Shown in pieces: positions 1 through 9,000 of a stretch of 64,000 bases of DNA. Each line of letters opens with the position of its first letter. The first letter of the stretch is position 1. The position numbers were made by a program, and so were the translations under genes. The stretch covers positions 22,396-86,395 of the forward strand of contig NZ_JAKNQH010000011.1 of assembly GCF_022662305.1 (NCBI RefSeq). The letters run 5' to 3'. A model generated the notes under the pieces. It ran no database searches, was not told where the DNA came from, and saw only the letters and a program-made list of their open reading frames with translations. The stretch is from Sphingomonas sp. BAUL-RG-20F-R05-02 (lineage in GTDB: Bacteria; Pseudomonadota; Alphaproteobacteria; Sphingomonadales; Sphingomonadaceae).

Positions 1-1771
1 CACCGTCCCTGCTGTCCGGCTCAAGGTGCGAAAGGTCCAGACCGGGATATGTGAGCTTCTCCAGCACCGCGAGGAGGTTGGCGATCGGGAAGCCGCCGCC
101 GATGGTCCCGTAGATGCTCTGGGAGCCCGCTATGGCCCTTCCGGAGACCGCTAGGGCCTCGGCGGTCCCGGACAGCCCTGCGGCCTTGAGGCGGTCCTCA
201 AAGCCATGCCGGAAGCTGTGCATCCCGAGCTTCGTCCCGGTGATCTCACGTCGCGCTAAATGCTTCACGAAGCGCTCGCTGAGCTTTGCCCCCCATTGCT
301 GGCGGTTGTTTGCGTCCCCGTCTGGGAACAGCAAGGCGTCGGGAGTGCCGTGTTGCCTTTGGTGCCCAACAAAGGCGAGGAGCCCGAGGCGGCGCAAAGC
401 CTGCGGGACTGGCACGTCACGGCGGCTTTCTGCGGTCTTGATGCTGCGGCCCTCATACCGGCGGACCCGGAAGCACGGCTCCCCGTCGATCGTTTCCACG
501 TCCGCTATCCGAAGCCCGCAAATCTCTCCAAGGCGCATCCCCGTGAAGAGTGCGATCAACGGAACCCAGTACCGGCCCGGCTGAGCATCCTCGTCGTTTG
601 CGCGAGGACGGTCCCACGGGGCTGCGGTGAAGAGTTCCTGTAGCTGATCGGACGTGAAGGCGTCCCGCTTATCACGCTCGTCGATCGGGTCCGGCTGCGC
701 CAATCCTTTGAATGGGTTCCAATCAATCCAGCGTTCCTTGTGCGCCCACTCGAAGGCCGAGGAAATGAACGCCATGTAAGAGCCGTTAACGGTCTTCGGG
801 CTTATAGTTTGGATGCCCAGCGTCTTGCCGCGCTCTATTGCCTCTAGAACGGTGAGTCCCTTTAGATGCCGGTTCTTGCCAATGCTGACTGGAAGGGCCT
901 TCACGGCCTCAAACACAGCCCGAGCGGCCTCCCTATCCACTTCGTTCACGGCCGTGGTCCCGAGCAGCTGCTCCAAGACGCGGAAAGGCGCGTCTACACC
1001 CTTCCGGCTCGACACGGCCCAACGATCCCACTGGGCGAGCTTGTAGGCGCTAACTAGGGCAGAAACGGTCCGAGCCCGGCCTAGGGGGTTCTTTGGCTGT
1101 GCAGGTTTTGGCGGCGCTTCCACAAACTTGCCGCTTAGCTGCTTCCGGTCGTCCGCCTGCCGCTCCATGCCAGCGTCGTTGAGGGCCCATAGAAGGCGGT
1201 GACGGCTCTCCTCGTCATCCGAAGACAACGTGAAGCCCGCCTTAGCTAGGAGTCTGTCGGCAGTCTTGCCCCAGTGGCCCTCCATCTCTTCATAATCTGC
1301 CTCAACCTTCCAGCGCTGAAGGTCATCCGCAGTCCACACAAGGCCCTCAGAGGCACGAGACGCCCAGTCCCCGCCCTCCATCATCTTCGCGGCTATGCTG
1401 GCGTGACGATCGGACCTGTAAGCCTGCACGAGGCCCCGGACGTCTTCCGGAGTGAGGGTATCGAACGCCTCGGCAGCTTTCTTGGCCGCCAAGCGGGCCT
1501 CCCGAACCTCGCGGTCGTAATCATCGCTTGCCATGTAGTAGACGCGAGAGGCGGCCTCGGTCATTCGCCTGTTGGCGCCAAGCGTGACTTTCTTCTCCCA
1601 GCCCAAAGACCCGCGAACATCGGCCGGATAAGATCGACGGAAGAGGAGACGACCCGTCTTTTTCTCTTCGGAAACCCACGGAATATCTTTAGCCAAAAGG
1701 CCCTCCAGCGTACCGAGCTTCGTACCGGATCGCTGTGCAGCGGCCCCCGTAAGGGGTTGTTTTACAGGCAT
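1..1771 (-). CDS. Tyrosine site-specific integrase, 3' end outside window
   Basis: This is a tyrosine recombinase that would insert and excise the mobile element lying beyond the left edge. I translated the minus strand from the ATG at 1769-1771; it stays open for 590 codons and leaves the window without a stop. The N-terminal part (about residues 41-53) has the RRSYPADVR-type motif seen at the start of many alphaproteobacterial phage integrases. The catalytic domain shows the first Arg in FTGMRLGE (about residue 410), the HxxR box as HSFRH (about 519) and a Tyr in SIYG (about 553) as the likely nucleophile. The gene starts only 20 bases from the 3' end of a tRNA-Leu gene on the same strand, the usual arrangement for an element integrated into a tRNA 3' end. 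Only the last residues appear to be missing. Family assignment is firm; element identity is unknown. Confidence 0.9.
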   Translation of the reverse strand, partial: MPVKQPLTGAAAQRSGTKLGTLEGLLAKDIPWVSEEKKTGRLLFRRSYPADVRGSLGWEKKVTLGANRRMTEAASRVYYMASDDYDREVREARLAAKKAAEAFDTLTPEDVRGLVQAYRSDRHASIAAKMMEGGDWASRASEGLVWTADDLQRWKVEADYEEMEGHWGKTADRLLAKAGFTLSSDDEESRHRLLWALNDAGMERQADDRKQLSGKFVEAPPKPAQPKNPLGRARTVSALVSAYKLAQWDRWAVSSRKGVDAPFRVLEQLLGTTAVNEVDREAARAVFEAVKALPVSIGKNRHLKGLTVLEAIERGKTLGIQTISPKTVNGSYMAFISSAFEWAHKERWIDWNPFKGLAQPDPIDERDKRDAFTSDQLQELFTAAPWDRPRANDEDAQPGRYWVPLIALFTGMRLGEICGLRIADVETIDGEPCFRVRRYEGRSIKTAESRRDVPVPQALRRLGLLAFVGHQRQHGTPDALLFPDGDANNRQQWGAKLSERFVKHLARREITGTKLGMHSFRHGFEDRLKAAGLSGTAEALAVSGRAIAGSQSIYGTIGGGFPIANLLAVLEKLTYPGLDLSHLEPDSRDG

Positions 1772-1791
1772 ATTAGCCACTTACGGGAAAA

Positions 1792-1878
1792 TGGTGCCCA
1801 GAAGAGGACTCGAACCTCCACGACCTTGCGATCGCCAGCACCTGAAGCTGGTGCGTCTACCAATTCCGCCATCTGGGC
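1792..1878 (-). tRNA. tRNA-Leu (CAG)
   Basis: On the minus strand an 87-nt tRNA with encoded CCA can be folded. It has acceptor strands GCCCAGA/TCTGGGC, a D arm with GGTAGACGC, anticodon stem CCAGC/GCTGG around the loop TTCAGGT (anticodon CAG), a long variable arm as in class II tRNAs, and a T arm GGTTCGAGTCC. It is the probable attachment site of the integrase-bearing element, whose integrase begins 20 bases beyond the CCA end. Confidence 0.95.
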
Positions 1879-2010
1879 ACGGGGTAGGGGCGGGCCTTTA
1901 GGGCGGGTCGCGCGGCCTTGTCAACAGCCCTGTTGCTGGGGCAAGGGCTTTTGCGTGATTTGAAGCGGCATCGGTACGCTTCGCGGGCTCAGCATGAGGG
2001 ATCTACGGGC

Positions 2011-2946
2011 ATGAAGAACAAGCTGGTGACGGTGATCGGCGGCGGCGGCTTTCTCGGCCGCTATGTCGCGCAGGCGCTGCTGAAGCGCGAGGTCCGCCTG
2101 CGGGTGGCGCAGCGCGATCCGCGCGCGGCGTGGTTCCTCAAACCGCTCGGCACGTTCGGCAACGTCCAGTTCGTTGGCGCCGACGTGACCAAACCCGAGA
2201 CGATCGCCCATGCGATTGCGGGCTCGGATGCGGTGGTCAACCTGGTCGGTATCCTGTCGGGCAATTTCTCCAAGGTGCATGTCGAGGGCGCGCGCGTCGT
2301 CGCGGAAGCAGCGCGCGCGGCCGGGGTGCAGACGCTCGTCCATGTCTCGGCCATCGGCGCGGACGCCAACAGCGACTCCGCCTATGGCCGCAGCAAGGGC
2401 GAGGGCGAGGCCGCGGTGCGAGCGGCGTTCCCGCAAGCGACGATCCTGCGCCCTTCGGTCGTGTTCGGGCGCGAGGATGCATTCCTCAACCGCTTCGCAT
2501 CGATGATCGCGAGCACGCGGTTCGTGCCGGTGTTGCGCGCGCAGACCCGCTTCCAGCCGGTGTTCGTCGGCGATGTGGCGGACGCGGTCGCCGTCGCCAT
2601 TGCCGATCCCGAGCTGGCGGCAGGCAAGACCATCGAACTGGGCGGCCCCGATGTGATGACGATGGGTGCGCTGATGCGGTGGATCGCACTCGCGATCGGC
2701 CGCAAGCCGACCTTCCTCGAACTGCCCGATGCGATCGGCAGCTTGATCGCGATGGGCGGTGCGTTGCCCGGTGCGCCGATCACGCAGGATCAATGGAAGA
2801 TGCTCCAGCACGACAACGTCGTCAGCTCGGGCGCGGCGGGCTTCGCTGATCTCGGAATATCCCCGACCCCGCTCGCATCGGTCGCGCCGACCTGGCTGGT
2901 CAGCTATCGCCGCAACGGGAGGTTCGGCGCGCGCGCTGCCGCCTGA
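2011..2946 (+). CDS. NAD(P)-binding epimerase-like protein (complex I NDUFA9-type SDR)
   Basis: This 311-residue atypical short-chain dehydrogenase belongs to the NDUFA9/epimerase group, which in alphaproteobacteria is a soluble or complex I-associated NAD(P)H-binding protein. The nucleotide-binding loop GGGGFLGR lies near residues 9-16, followed by GADVTKPE, a VVNLVGIL strand and the YGRSKGEGE segment that holds the Tyr/Lys pair. I chose the ATG at 2011 because the glycine-rich strand follows within ten residues and GAGGGA lies about 10 bases upstream; the frame is open further upstream, but that part runs towards the tRNA and does not look coding. uppP follows 67 bases downstream on the same strand. 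The substrate cannot be read from sequence. Confidence 0.8.
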   Translation: MKNKLVTVIGGGGFLGRYVAQALLKREVRLRVAQRDPRAAWFLKPLGTFGNVQFVGADVTKPETIAHAIAGSDAVVNLVGILSGNFSKVHVEGARVVAEAARAAGVQTLVHVSAIGADANSDSAYGRSKGEGEAAVRAAFPQATILRPSVVFGREDAFLNRFASMIASTRFVPVLRAQTRFQPVFVGDVADAVAVAIADPELAAGKTIELGGPDVMTMGALMRWIALAIGRKPTFLELPDAIGSLIAMGGALPGAPITQDQWKMLQHDNVVSSGAAGFADLGISPTPLASVAPTWLVSYRRNGRFGARAAA

Positions 2947-3013
2947 ACGGCGGAGCATCGCGACGGCATAGAAACGGCGGCGCGATCTCGCGCCGTCCGG
3001 AAGGGGGACTTGC

Positions 3014-3823
3014 GTGACCGATCTGTTGACCATCATCCTGCTCGGCATCGTCGAGGGCGTGACCGAGTTCCTGCCGGTCTCCTCGACCGGGCATCTCATC
3101 CTCGCCTCCGCGCTGCTCGGCTATGACGCCGCCTATTGGGAAGTGTTCAACATCGTCATCCAGCTCGGCGCGATCCTCGCGATCGTGGTGCTGTACTGGC
3201 GGACGTTCTGGGCGGTGTTGTTCGGGCTGTTGCGTGGCGACGCGCTGTCGATCCGGTTCGTGCGCAACCTGCTCGTCGCGTTCCTGCCGGCGGCGGTAAT
3301 CGGGCTGGCGCTCCACAAGCAGATCGAGGCGCTGCTCGGATCGCCGCTGACAGTGTGCGTCGCGCTGATCGTCGGCGGCTTCGCGATCCTGTTCATCGAA
3401 CGCACGGTAAAGGAAGGCGATATTGCCGGCGTCGCGAACATTCCGCTGCCCAAGGTCGTCGGCATCGGCTTCATCCAGTGCCTGGCGATGATCCCGGGGG
3501 TGAGCCGCTCGGGCGCGACGATCCTCGGCGCACTGACGCTCGGGGTCGAGCGGCGGACCGCGGCGGAGTTCAGCTTCTTCCTCGCTATACCCACCATGCT
3601 GGGGGCAACCGCGCTGGAGCTGTTCAAGAACCGGCATGAGCTGGCGAGCGGCGGCGGGGTTGGGTTCGGCGCGATCGCGATCGGCTTCGTGGTCGCCTTC
3701 ATTGTCGCGCTGCTGGTGGTGCGATGGTTCATCGGGATCGTCGGCAAGCGCGGTTTTGCGCCATTCGCTTGGTATCGCATTGTCGCTGGCGGTGCTGCGT
3801 TGATCTGGCTTTTAGCTAGGTAA
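3014..3823 (+). CDS. uppP: Undecaprenyl-diphosphatase UppP (BacA type)
   Basis: UppP dephosphorylates undecaprenyl diphosphate in the inner membrane, regenerating the lipid carrier for peptidoglycan and surface polysaccharide, and confers bacitracin tolerance. The 269-residue product is highly hydrophobic with several membrane spans. It carries both hallmark motifs: EGVTEFLPVSSTGHL near residues 14-28, and PGVSRSGATI near residues 160-170 containing the catalytic Arg/Ser. The start is a GTG at 3014 preceded by AAGGGGGA. Length is normal for the family. No terminator is obvious in the 105 bases to the gltD promoter region. Confidence 0.96.
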   Translation: MTDLLTIILLGIVEGVTEFLPVSSTGHLILASALLGYDAAYWEVFNIVIQLGAILAIVVLYWRTFWAVLFGLLRGDALSIRFVRNLLVAFLPAAVIGLALHKQIEALLGSPLTVCVALIVGGFAILFIERTVKEGDIAGVANIPLPKVVGIGFIQCLAMIPGVSRSGATILGALTLGVERRTAAEFSFFLAIPTMLGATALELFKNRHELASGGGVGFGAIAIGFVVAFIVALLVVRWFIGIVGKRGFAPFAWYRIVAGGAALIWLLAR

Positions 3824-3895
3824 TGCCGTATCGGACCTATAAGCGTCGATGTTTGTGGAAATTTCTTCCGTAAGCCGACGGATTCGAAATAATAT

Positions 3896-3925
3896 GTAAG
3901 TTATGCTTACCTAGTAGGGTAATAT
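3896..3925 (+). promoter_or_regulatory. Candidate gltD promoter with short inverted repeat
   Basis: An AT-rich stretch precedes gltD. TAATAT at 3920-3925 is a good -10 hexamer that would place the transcript start near 3931-3932. Just upstream the dyad GTAAG-TTATG-CTTAC (3896-3910) covers the -35 position, where no clear -35 hexamer is visible. This suggests an activator- or repressor-dependent promoter, but the factor is unknown. This is inference from sequence alone. Confidence 0.4.
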
Positions 3926-3931
3926 TGCGTG

Positions 3932-3979
3932 ACAGACGCGATAAGCGTCTGTAGTGAGGCGTCTGCAGCAAGGCAGACG
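3932..3979 (+). promoter_or_regulatory. Twin-hairpin leader overlapping the gltD ribosome binding site
   Basis: Two adjacent stem-loops share the same stem sequence. Hairpin 1 pairs ACAGACGC (3932-3939) with GCGTCTGT (3945-3952) around GATAA. Hairpin 2 pairs CGTCTGC (3960-3966) with GCAGACG (3973-3979) around AGCAAG. The Shine-Dalgarno AAGG (3970-3973) lies in the loop and first pair of hairpin 2, 9 bases before the ATG at 3983. Because the four arms are interchangeable, arm 1 can also pair with arm 3 and arm 2 with arm 4, giving alternative folds. If the TAATAT -10 is right, the transcript begins at hairpin 1. Confidence 0.5.
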
Positions 3980-3982
3980 ACT

Positions 3983-5425
3983 ATGGCGAACGAGCATCTT
4001 TTAAAATTTGTTGATCGGGTGCAAAGCTATCCGGACAAACGTGCGGCTGACGTGCGCGCGGAAGATTTCCGAGAAATCGCCAATCGCTACGCAGCGCCTA
4101 CCGCGGAGGATCAGGCCGGGCGCTGCTCGCAATGCGGCGTGCCCTATTGCTCGGTGCACTGCCCGCTGCACAACCATATCCCCGACTGGCTTCGCCTCAC
4201 CGCCGAAGGCCGCCTGCGCGAGGCCTACGAACTGTCCAATGCGACTTCGACCATGCCCGAGATCTGCGGTCGCATCTGCCCGCAGGACCGGCTGTGCGAG
4301 GGCAATTGCGTGATCGAATTCTCCGGGCACGGCGCGGTGACGATCGGTTCGGTCGAGAAGTTCATCACCGATACCGCCTGGGAAGAGGGTTGGGTCGAGC
4401 CGCTCGTCCCCGGTCGTCCGCGCGGGCAATCGGTGGCGGTGATCGGTGCGGGTCCGGCCGGCCTGTCGGCGGCGGACTATCTGCGCACGCTCGGGTACGA
4501 GGTGCATGTCTATGATCGCTATGATCGTTCCGGCGGGCTGCTCACATATGGCATCCCCGGCTTCAAGCTGGAGAAGTATGTCGTCACGCGTCGCGTCGAG
4601 CGGCTCGCGGCGGGCGGCATTATCTTCCACAACGGGTTCGAGATCGGCCGTGACGCCAGCCTCGACGAGCTGCGCCAACGCCATGACGCGGTGTTGATCG
4701 CCACCGGCGTGTACAAGCCGCGCGCGATCAAGGCGTCGGGGGTGGACAGCGACGGCGTGGTCGACGCGCTCGACTATCTCACCGCCTCCAACCGCAAGGG
4801 CTTTGGCGATGCCGTGCCTGCGTTCGACGACGGCAGCCTTGATGCGGAGGGCAAGCATGTCGTCGTGATCGGTGGCGGCGATACCGCGATGGACTGCGTG
4901 CGCACCGCCGTCCGCCAGAACGCCGCCAGCGTGAAGTGCCTCTACCGCCGCGACCGCGCCAACATGCCCGGATCGCAGCGCGAAGTCGCCAATGCCGAGG
5001 AGGAAGGCGTCGAGTTCGTTTGGCTGACCGCACCCGAGGCGTTCCTGGCGGACGGCAAGGTGTCGGCGGTCAAGGCGAGCCGGATGCGGCTCGGCGCACC
5101 CGATGCGAGCGGCCGGCGCGCCCCCGAGGTCGATCCCGCCGGTGGCTACGACGTGCCCGCCGATCTCGTCATCAAGGCGCTGGGCTTCGATCCGGAGGAT
5201 CTGCCCGGCCTGTTCGGCGCGCCCGAACTCGGCGTGACGCGCTGGGGAACGGTGCTGGTCGACAACAAGACGCTGATGACCTCGCTCGACGGCGTGTTCG
5301 CGGCCGGCGACATCGTACGCGGTGCATCGCTGGTGGTGTGGGCGATCCGCGACGGTCGCGACGTGGCGGCGACGATGCACGGCTACCTCAAGGCGAAGGC
5401 GGGCGCAGGAAAGGTCGCGGCATGA
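3983..5425 (+). CDS. gltD: Glutamate synthase (NADPH) small subunit
   Basis: GltD passes electrons from NADPH through FAD and iron-sulfur clusters to GltB, which makes glutamate from glutamine and 2-oxoglutarate. The 480-residue product has the N-terminal cysteine motifs CSQCGVPYCSVHCP and CGRICPQDRLCEGNC for the 4Fe-4S clusters. The FAD dinucleotide fold GAGPAGLSAADYL lies near residue 155 and the NADPH fold GGGDTAMDC near residue 295. I prefer the ATG at 3983 (MANEHLL) because AAGG lies 9 bases upstream and the length fits the family. A GTG at 3929 would add 18 residues but would read straight through the hairpin leader. The stop overlaps the next start as ATGA, so it heads an operon gltD-DUF2059-gltB, an order opposite to the common gltB-gltD. 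Confidence 0.95.
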   Translation: MANEHLLKFVDRVQSYPDKRAADVRAEDFREIANRYAAPTAEDQAGRCSQCGVPYCSVHCPLHNHIPDWLRLTAEGRLREAYELSNATSTMPEICGRICPQDRLCEGNCVIEFSGHGAVTIGSVEKFITDTAWEEGWVEPLVPGRPRGQSVAVIGAGPAGLSAADYLRTLGYEVHVYDRYDRSGGLLTYGIPGFKLEKYVVTRRVERLAAGGIIFHNGFEIGRDASLDELRQRHDAVLIATGVYKPRAIKASGVDSDGVVDALDYLTASNRKGFGDAVPAFDDGSLDAEGKHVVVIGGGDTAMDCVRTAVRQNAASVKCLYRRDRANMPGSQREVANAEEEGVEFVWLTAPEAFLADGKVSAVKASRMRLGAPDASGRRAPEVDPAGGYDVPADLVIKALGFDPEDLPGLFGAPELGVTRWGTVLVDNKTLMTSLDGVFAAGDIVRGASLVVWAIRDGRDVAATMHGYLKAKAGAGKVAA

Positions 5426-6063
5426 TCGCGCGGGTTCTGATCGCTGTGTCGCTGGCCTCCCCCGCAATCGCGCAGACCCCGGTTTCGCGGCCGACACCGA
5501 CACGCCCCTCCGCCACCCGTCTCGACGGCGTGATGACACCGGACCAGCATACGGCTTCACCGCTGGCGTCGCGTCCGGCGCAAGCTCAGCCGGCGGTGCA
5601 GTCCCCTGCCCCCGTCGACATGGACGCGCGTCGCGCCGCCGCCGCGCGGCTGCTCGTCGCCAGCCGCTTTCGCGAACGCCAGGCGGTGACGATCCAGGAG
5701 GGTCTGCGTGCCGCCGAGCTCGAAGTCGCGGACGAATGCCTCCAGCGCGCGATCGACGGGCGCAACTTGCAGACGTGCCGCGCGATCGCCAAGCCGAGCG
5801 AGGCGATGCGCGCACGGCTCGCCGAAAGCGTGTCGGCCATTCTGGACGAGGTGATCGCGGCCAGCCAGTCGGTCTACGCGCGGCGCTTCACCGTGGCGGA
5901 GATGGACGAGATCACGCGGTTCTTCCGCACGCCGGTCGGGCAGCGCTACGGCGATCTCTACCCGCAGATCATTTCCGACGTGCAGGGCCGCAAACGCGCC
6001 ATCCTGCGCCGCTATCTGACCAAGGCCGCGGCCGAAACCGCCGACCAGAAGGCACCATCATGA
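5422..6063 (+). CDS. Secreted DUF2059-domain protein inside the gltD-gltB operon
   Basis: The product is a 213-residue protein of unknown function. It has a clear signal peptide (MIARVLIAVSLASPAIA followed by QTP), a Pro/Thr/Ser-rich linker to about residue 65, then a helical domain. That domain ends in a pattern typical of DUF2059: an FTVAEMDEITRFFRTPVGQRY segment, here written in two parts as FTVAEMDEI and TRFFRTPVGQRY, followed by a charged tail. It is translationally coupled on both sides by ATGA overlaps (with gltD at 5422-5425 and with gltB at 6060-6063). It is therefore made with glutamate synthase although it should be periplasmic. Why an exported protein sits here is not known. Confidence 0.8.
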   Translation: MIARVLIAVSLASPAIAQTPVSRPTPTRPSATRLDGVMTPDQHTASPLASRPAQAQPAVQSPAPVDMDARRAAAARLLVASRFRERQAVTIQEGLRAAELEVADECLQRAIDGRNLQTCRAIAKPSEAMRARLAESVSAILDEVIAASQSVYARRFTVAEMDEITRFFRTPVGQRYGDLYPQIISDVQGRKRAILRRYLTKAAAETADQKAPS

Positions 6064-9000
6064 CCGACCAACGCGCCTATCTCGCCGAGCATGGCATGTA
6101 TCGCCCCGAGTTCGAGGGTGATGCCTGCGGCGTCGGCCTCGTCGCCGCGACCGATGGCAAGCCGTCGCGCCGCGTCGTGCAATCCGCGATCGATGCGCTG
6201 AAGGCGGTGTGGCATCGCGGCGCGGTCGATGCCGACGGCAAGACCGGCGACGGTGCCGGCCTGCACGTCGATCTGCCGATCAAGTTCTTCGACGATGCCG
6301 TCACAGCGTCGGGCCACCGCATGATGCCCAACCGGCTCGCGGTCGGCATGATCTTCCTGCCGCGCACCGATCTCGGCGCGCAGGAGGCGTGCCGCACGAT
6401 CGTGGAAAGCGCGATCATCGAGCAGGGCTATACGATCTACGGCTGGCGGCAGGTGCCGGTCGACGTGTCGGTGATCGGCCAGAAGGCGCAGGCGACGCGG
6501 CCCGAGATCGAGCAGATCATGATCGCAGGGCCGATGCCGGACGAACAGAGCGCCGCCGAGTTCGAGAAAGACCTCTACCTCGTCCGCAGGCGGATCGAGA
6601 AGCGCGTGATCGCCGCGCAGATCAGCGGCTTCTACGTGTGTTCGCTGTCGTGCCGGTCGATCATCTACAAGGGGCTGTTCCTCGCCGAATCGCTGTCGGT
6701 GTTCTACCCGGACCTGACCGACCAGCGCTTCGAAAGCCGCGTGGCGATCTTCCACCAGCGCTATTCGACCAACACCTTCCCGCAATGGTGGCTGGCGCAG
6801 CCGTTCCGTTGCCTCGCGCACAATGGCGAGATCAACACGATCCGCGGCAACAAGAACTGGATGATCAGCCACGAGATCAAGATGGCTGCCAACGCGTTCG
6901 GCGAGCATTCCGAGGATATCAAGCCGGTGATCCCGGCCGGCGCCTCCGACACCGCCGCGCTCGACGCGACGTTCGAGGCGATCGTGCGCTCCGGCCGCGA
7001 CGCGCCGACCGCCAAGCTGATGCTGGTGCCCGAGGCGTGGGGGCCGAAGGGCGAGATGCCCAAGAGCCACCTCGACATGTACAAATATTTCGCCAGCGTG
7101 ATGGAGCCGTGGGACGGCCCCGCCGCGCTCGCCATGACCGATGGCCGCTGGGCGGTGGCCGGGGTCGACCGCAATGCGTTGCGCCCCTTACGCTATACCC
7201 GCACCTCGGACGGTCTGCTGATCGTCGGGTCGGAGAGCGGCATGGTGGTCGTTCCCGAATCGACCGTGGTCGAGAAGGGGCGGATGGGTCCGGGTCAGAT
7301 GATCGCGGTCGATCTCGATGAAGGTCGCGTGTTCAACGATCTCGCCATCAAGGACCAGATCGCCAGCGAGGCCGATTATGCGGCGATGATCGGCAATTTC
7401 ATCGCGGTCGGCGATCTGCCGCCCGCGCCCGCCGATGCGACCATGCGGTTCGACCGTGCCGACCGCACCCGCCGTCAGGTCGCCGCCGGGCAGACGCTCG
7501 AGGATATGGAGCTGATCCTCGCGCCGATGGTGGAAGGCGGCAAGGAAGCGATCGGCTCGATGGGCGACGATACGCCGCTCGCGGTCATCTCGGACAAGCC
7601 GCGCCTGATCAGCCAGTTCTTCCGTCAGAACTTCAGCCAGGTGACCAACCCGCCGATCGACCCCTTGCGCGAACGCCATGTCATGTCGCTCAAGACGCGG
7701 TTCGGCAACCTCGCCAACATCCTCGATACCGAGGGCCGCCGCGACGGCGTGCTGGTGCTCGAATCGCCGGTGCTGACCGGGGTGGACTGGTCGCGGCTCA
7801 AGGCGCATTTCGGCCGGCAGGCGGCGGAGATCGACTGCACCTTCGCCACCGATGGCGGCCCGGAGACGCTGCGCGCCGCGATCGCGCGTATCCGCACCGA
7901 GGCCGAACAGGCGGTGCGTGAGGGCAAGAGCGAACTGTTCCTCACCGACATCAACGTCGGCGAGGATCGCATCGCCATCGCCGGCGTGCTGGCCGCCGCC
8001 GCCGTGCACACCCACCTCGTCCGCCGCGGCTTGCGCTCCTACGCGAGCGTCAACATCCAGACCTCGGAATGTCTCGACACGCATTATTATGCGGTGCTGA
8101 TCGGCGTCGGCGCGACCACCGTGCATGCCTATCTGGCCGAAGCGGCGATCGTCGACCGTCACGCGCGCGGGCTGTTCGAGGGGCTGAGCCTCGAGGAATG
8201 CCTCGCCAACCATCGCCATGCGATCGACGAGGGGCTGCTCAAGATCATGTCGAAGATGGGGATCGCGGTGATCTCCAGCTATCGCGGCGGCTATAATTTC
8301 GAGGCGGTCGGGCTGTCGCGCAGCCTGGTCAACGACTTCTTCCCCGGCATGCCCGCCAAGATTTCGGGCGAAGGCTATGCCTCGCTCCACCTCAATGCGA
8401 AGCTGCGCCATGATGCGGCGTTCGACTCGGCGGTGGTCACGCTGCCGATCGGCGGCTTCTACCGCCAGCGCCATACCGGCGAGACGCACGCTTACTCCGC
8501 GCAGTTGATGCACCTGCTGCAGTCGGCGGTGGCGACCGATAGCTATTCGACCTACCTGCAATTCTCGCGCGGGGTAGAGGGGCTGCCGCCGGTATACCTG
8601 CGCGATCTGCTTCAGTTCAACTATCCGGACGAGGGTGTCGCGGTCGATCAGGTCGAGGCGATCACCGAAATCCGCAAGCGCTTCGTAACGCCGGGCATGT
8701 CGCTCGGCGCGCTCTCCCCGGAGGCGCACGAGACGCTGGCGATCGCGATGAACCGGATCGGCGCCAAGGCGGTTTCGGGCGAAGGCGGCGAGGACAAGCT
8801 GCGCTACACGCCCTATGCCAATGGCGACAACGCCAACTCCGGCGTCAAGCAGATCGCGAGCGGCCGGTTCGGCGTGACGGCGGAATATCTCAACGCCTGT
8901 GACGAGATCGAGATCAAGGTAGCGCAGGGTGCCAAGCCTGGCGAGGGCGGGCAGCTGCCCGGCTTCAAGGTGACGGAGTTCATCGCCAAGTTGCGCCACG

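Noticed and set aside
4001..5815. Minus-strand open frame of about 600 codons opposite gltD
   Set aside because: It is an antisense shadow caused by high GC at third codon positions, with no domain, no ribosome site and skewed Arg/His content.
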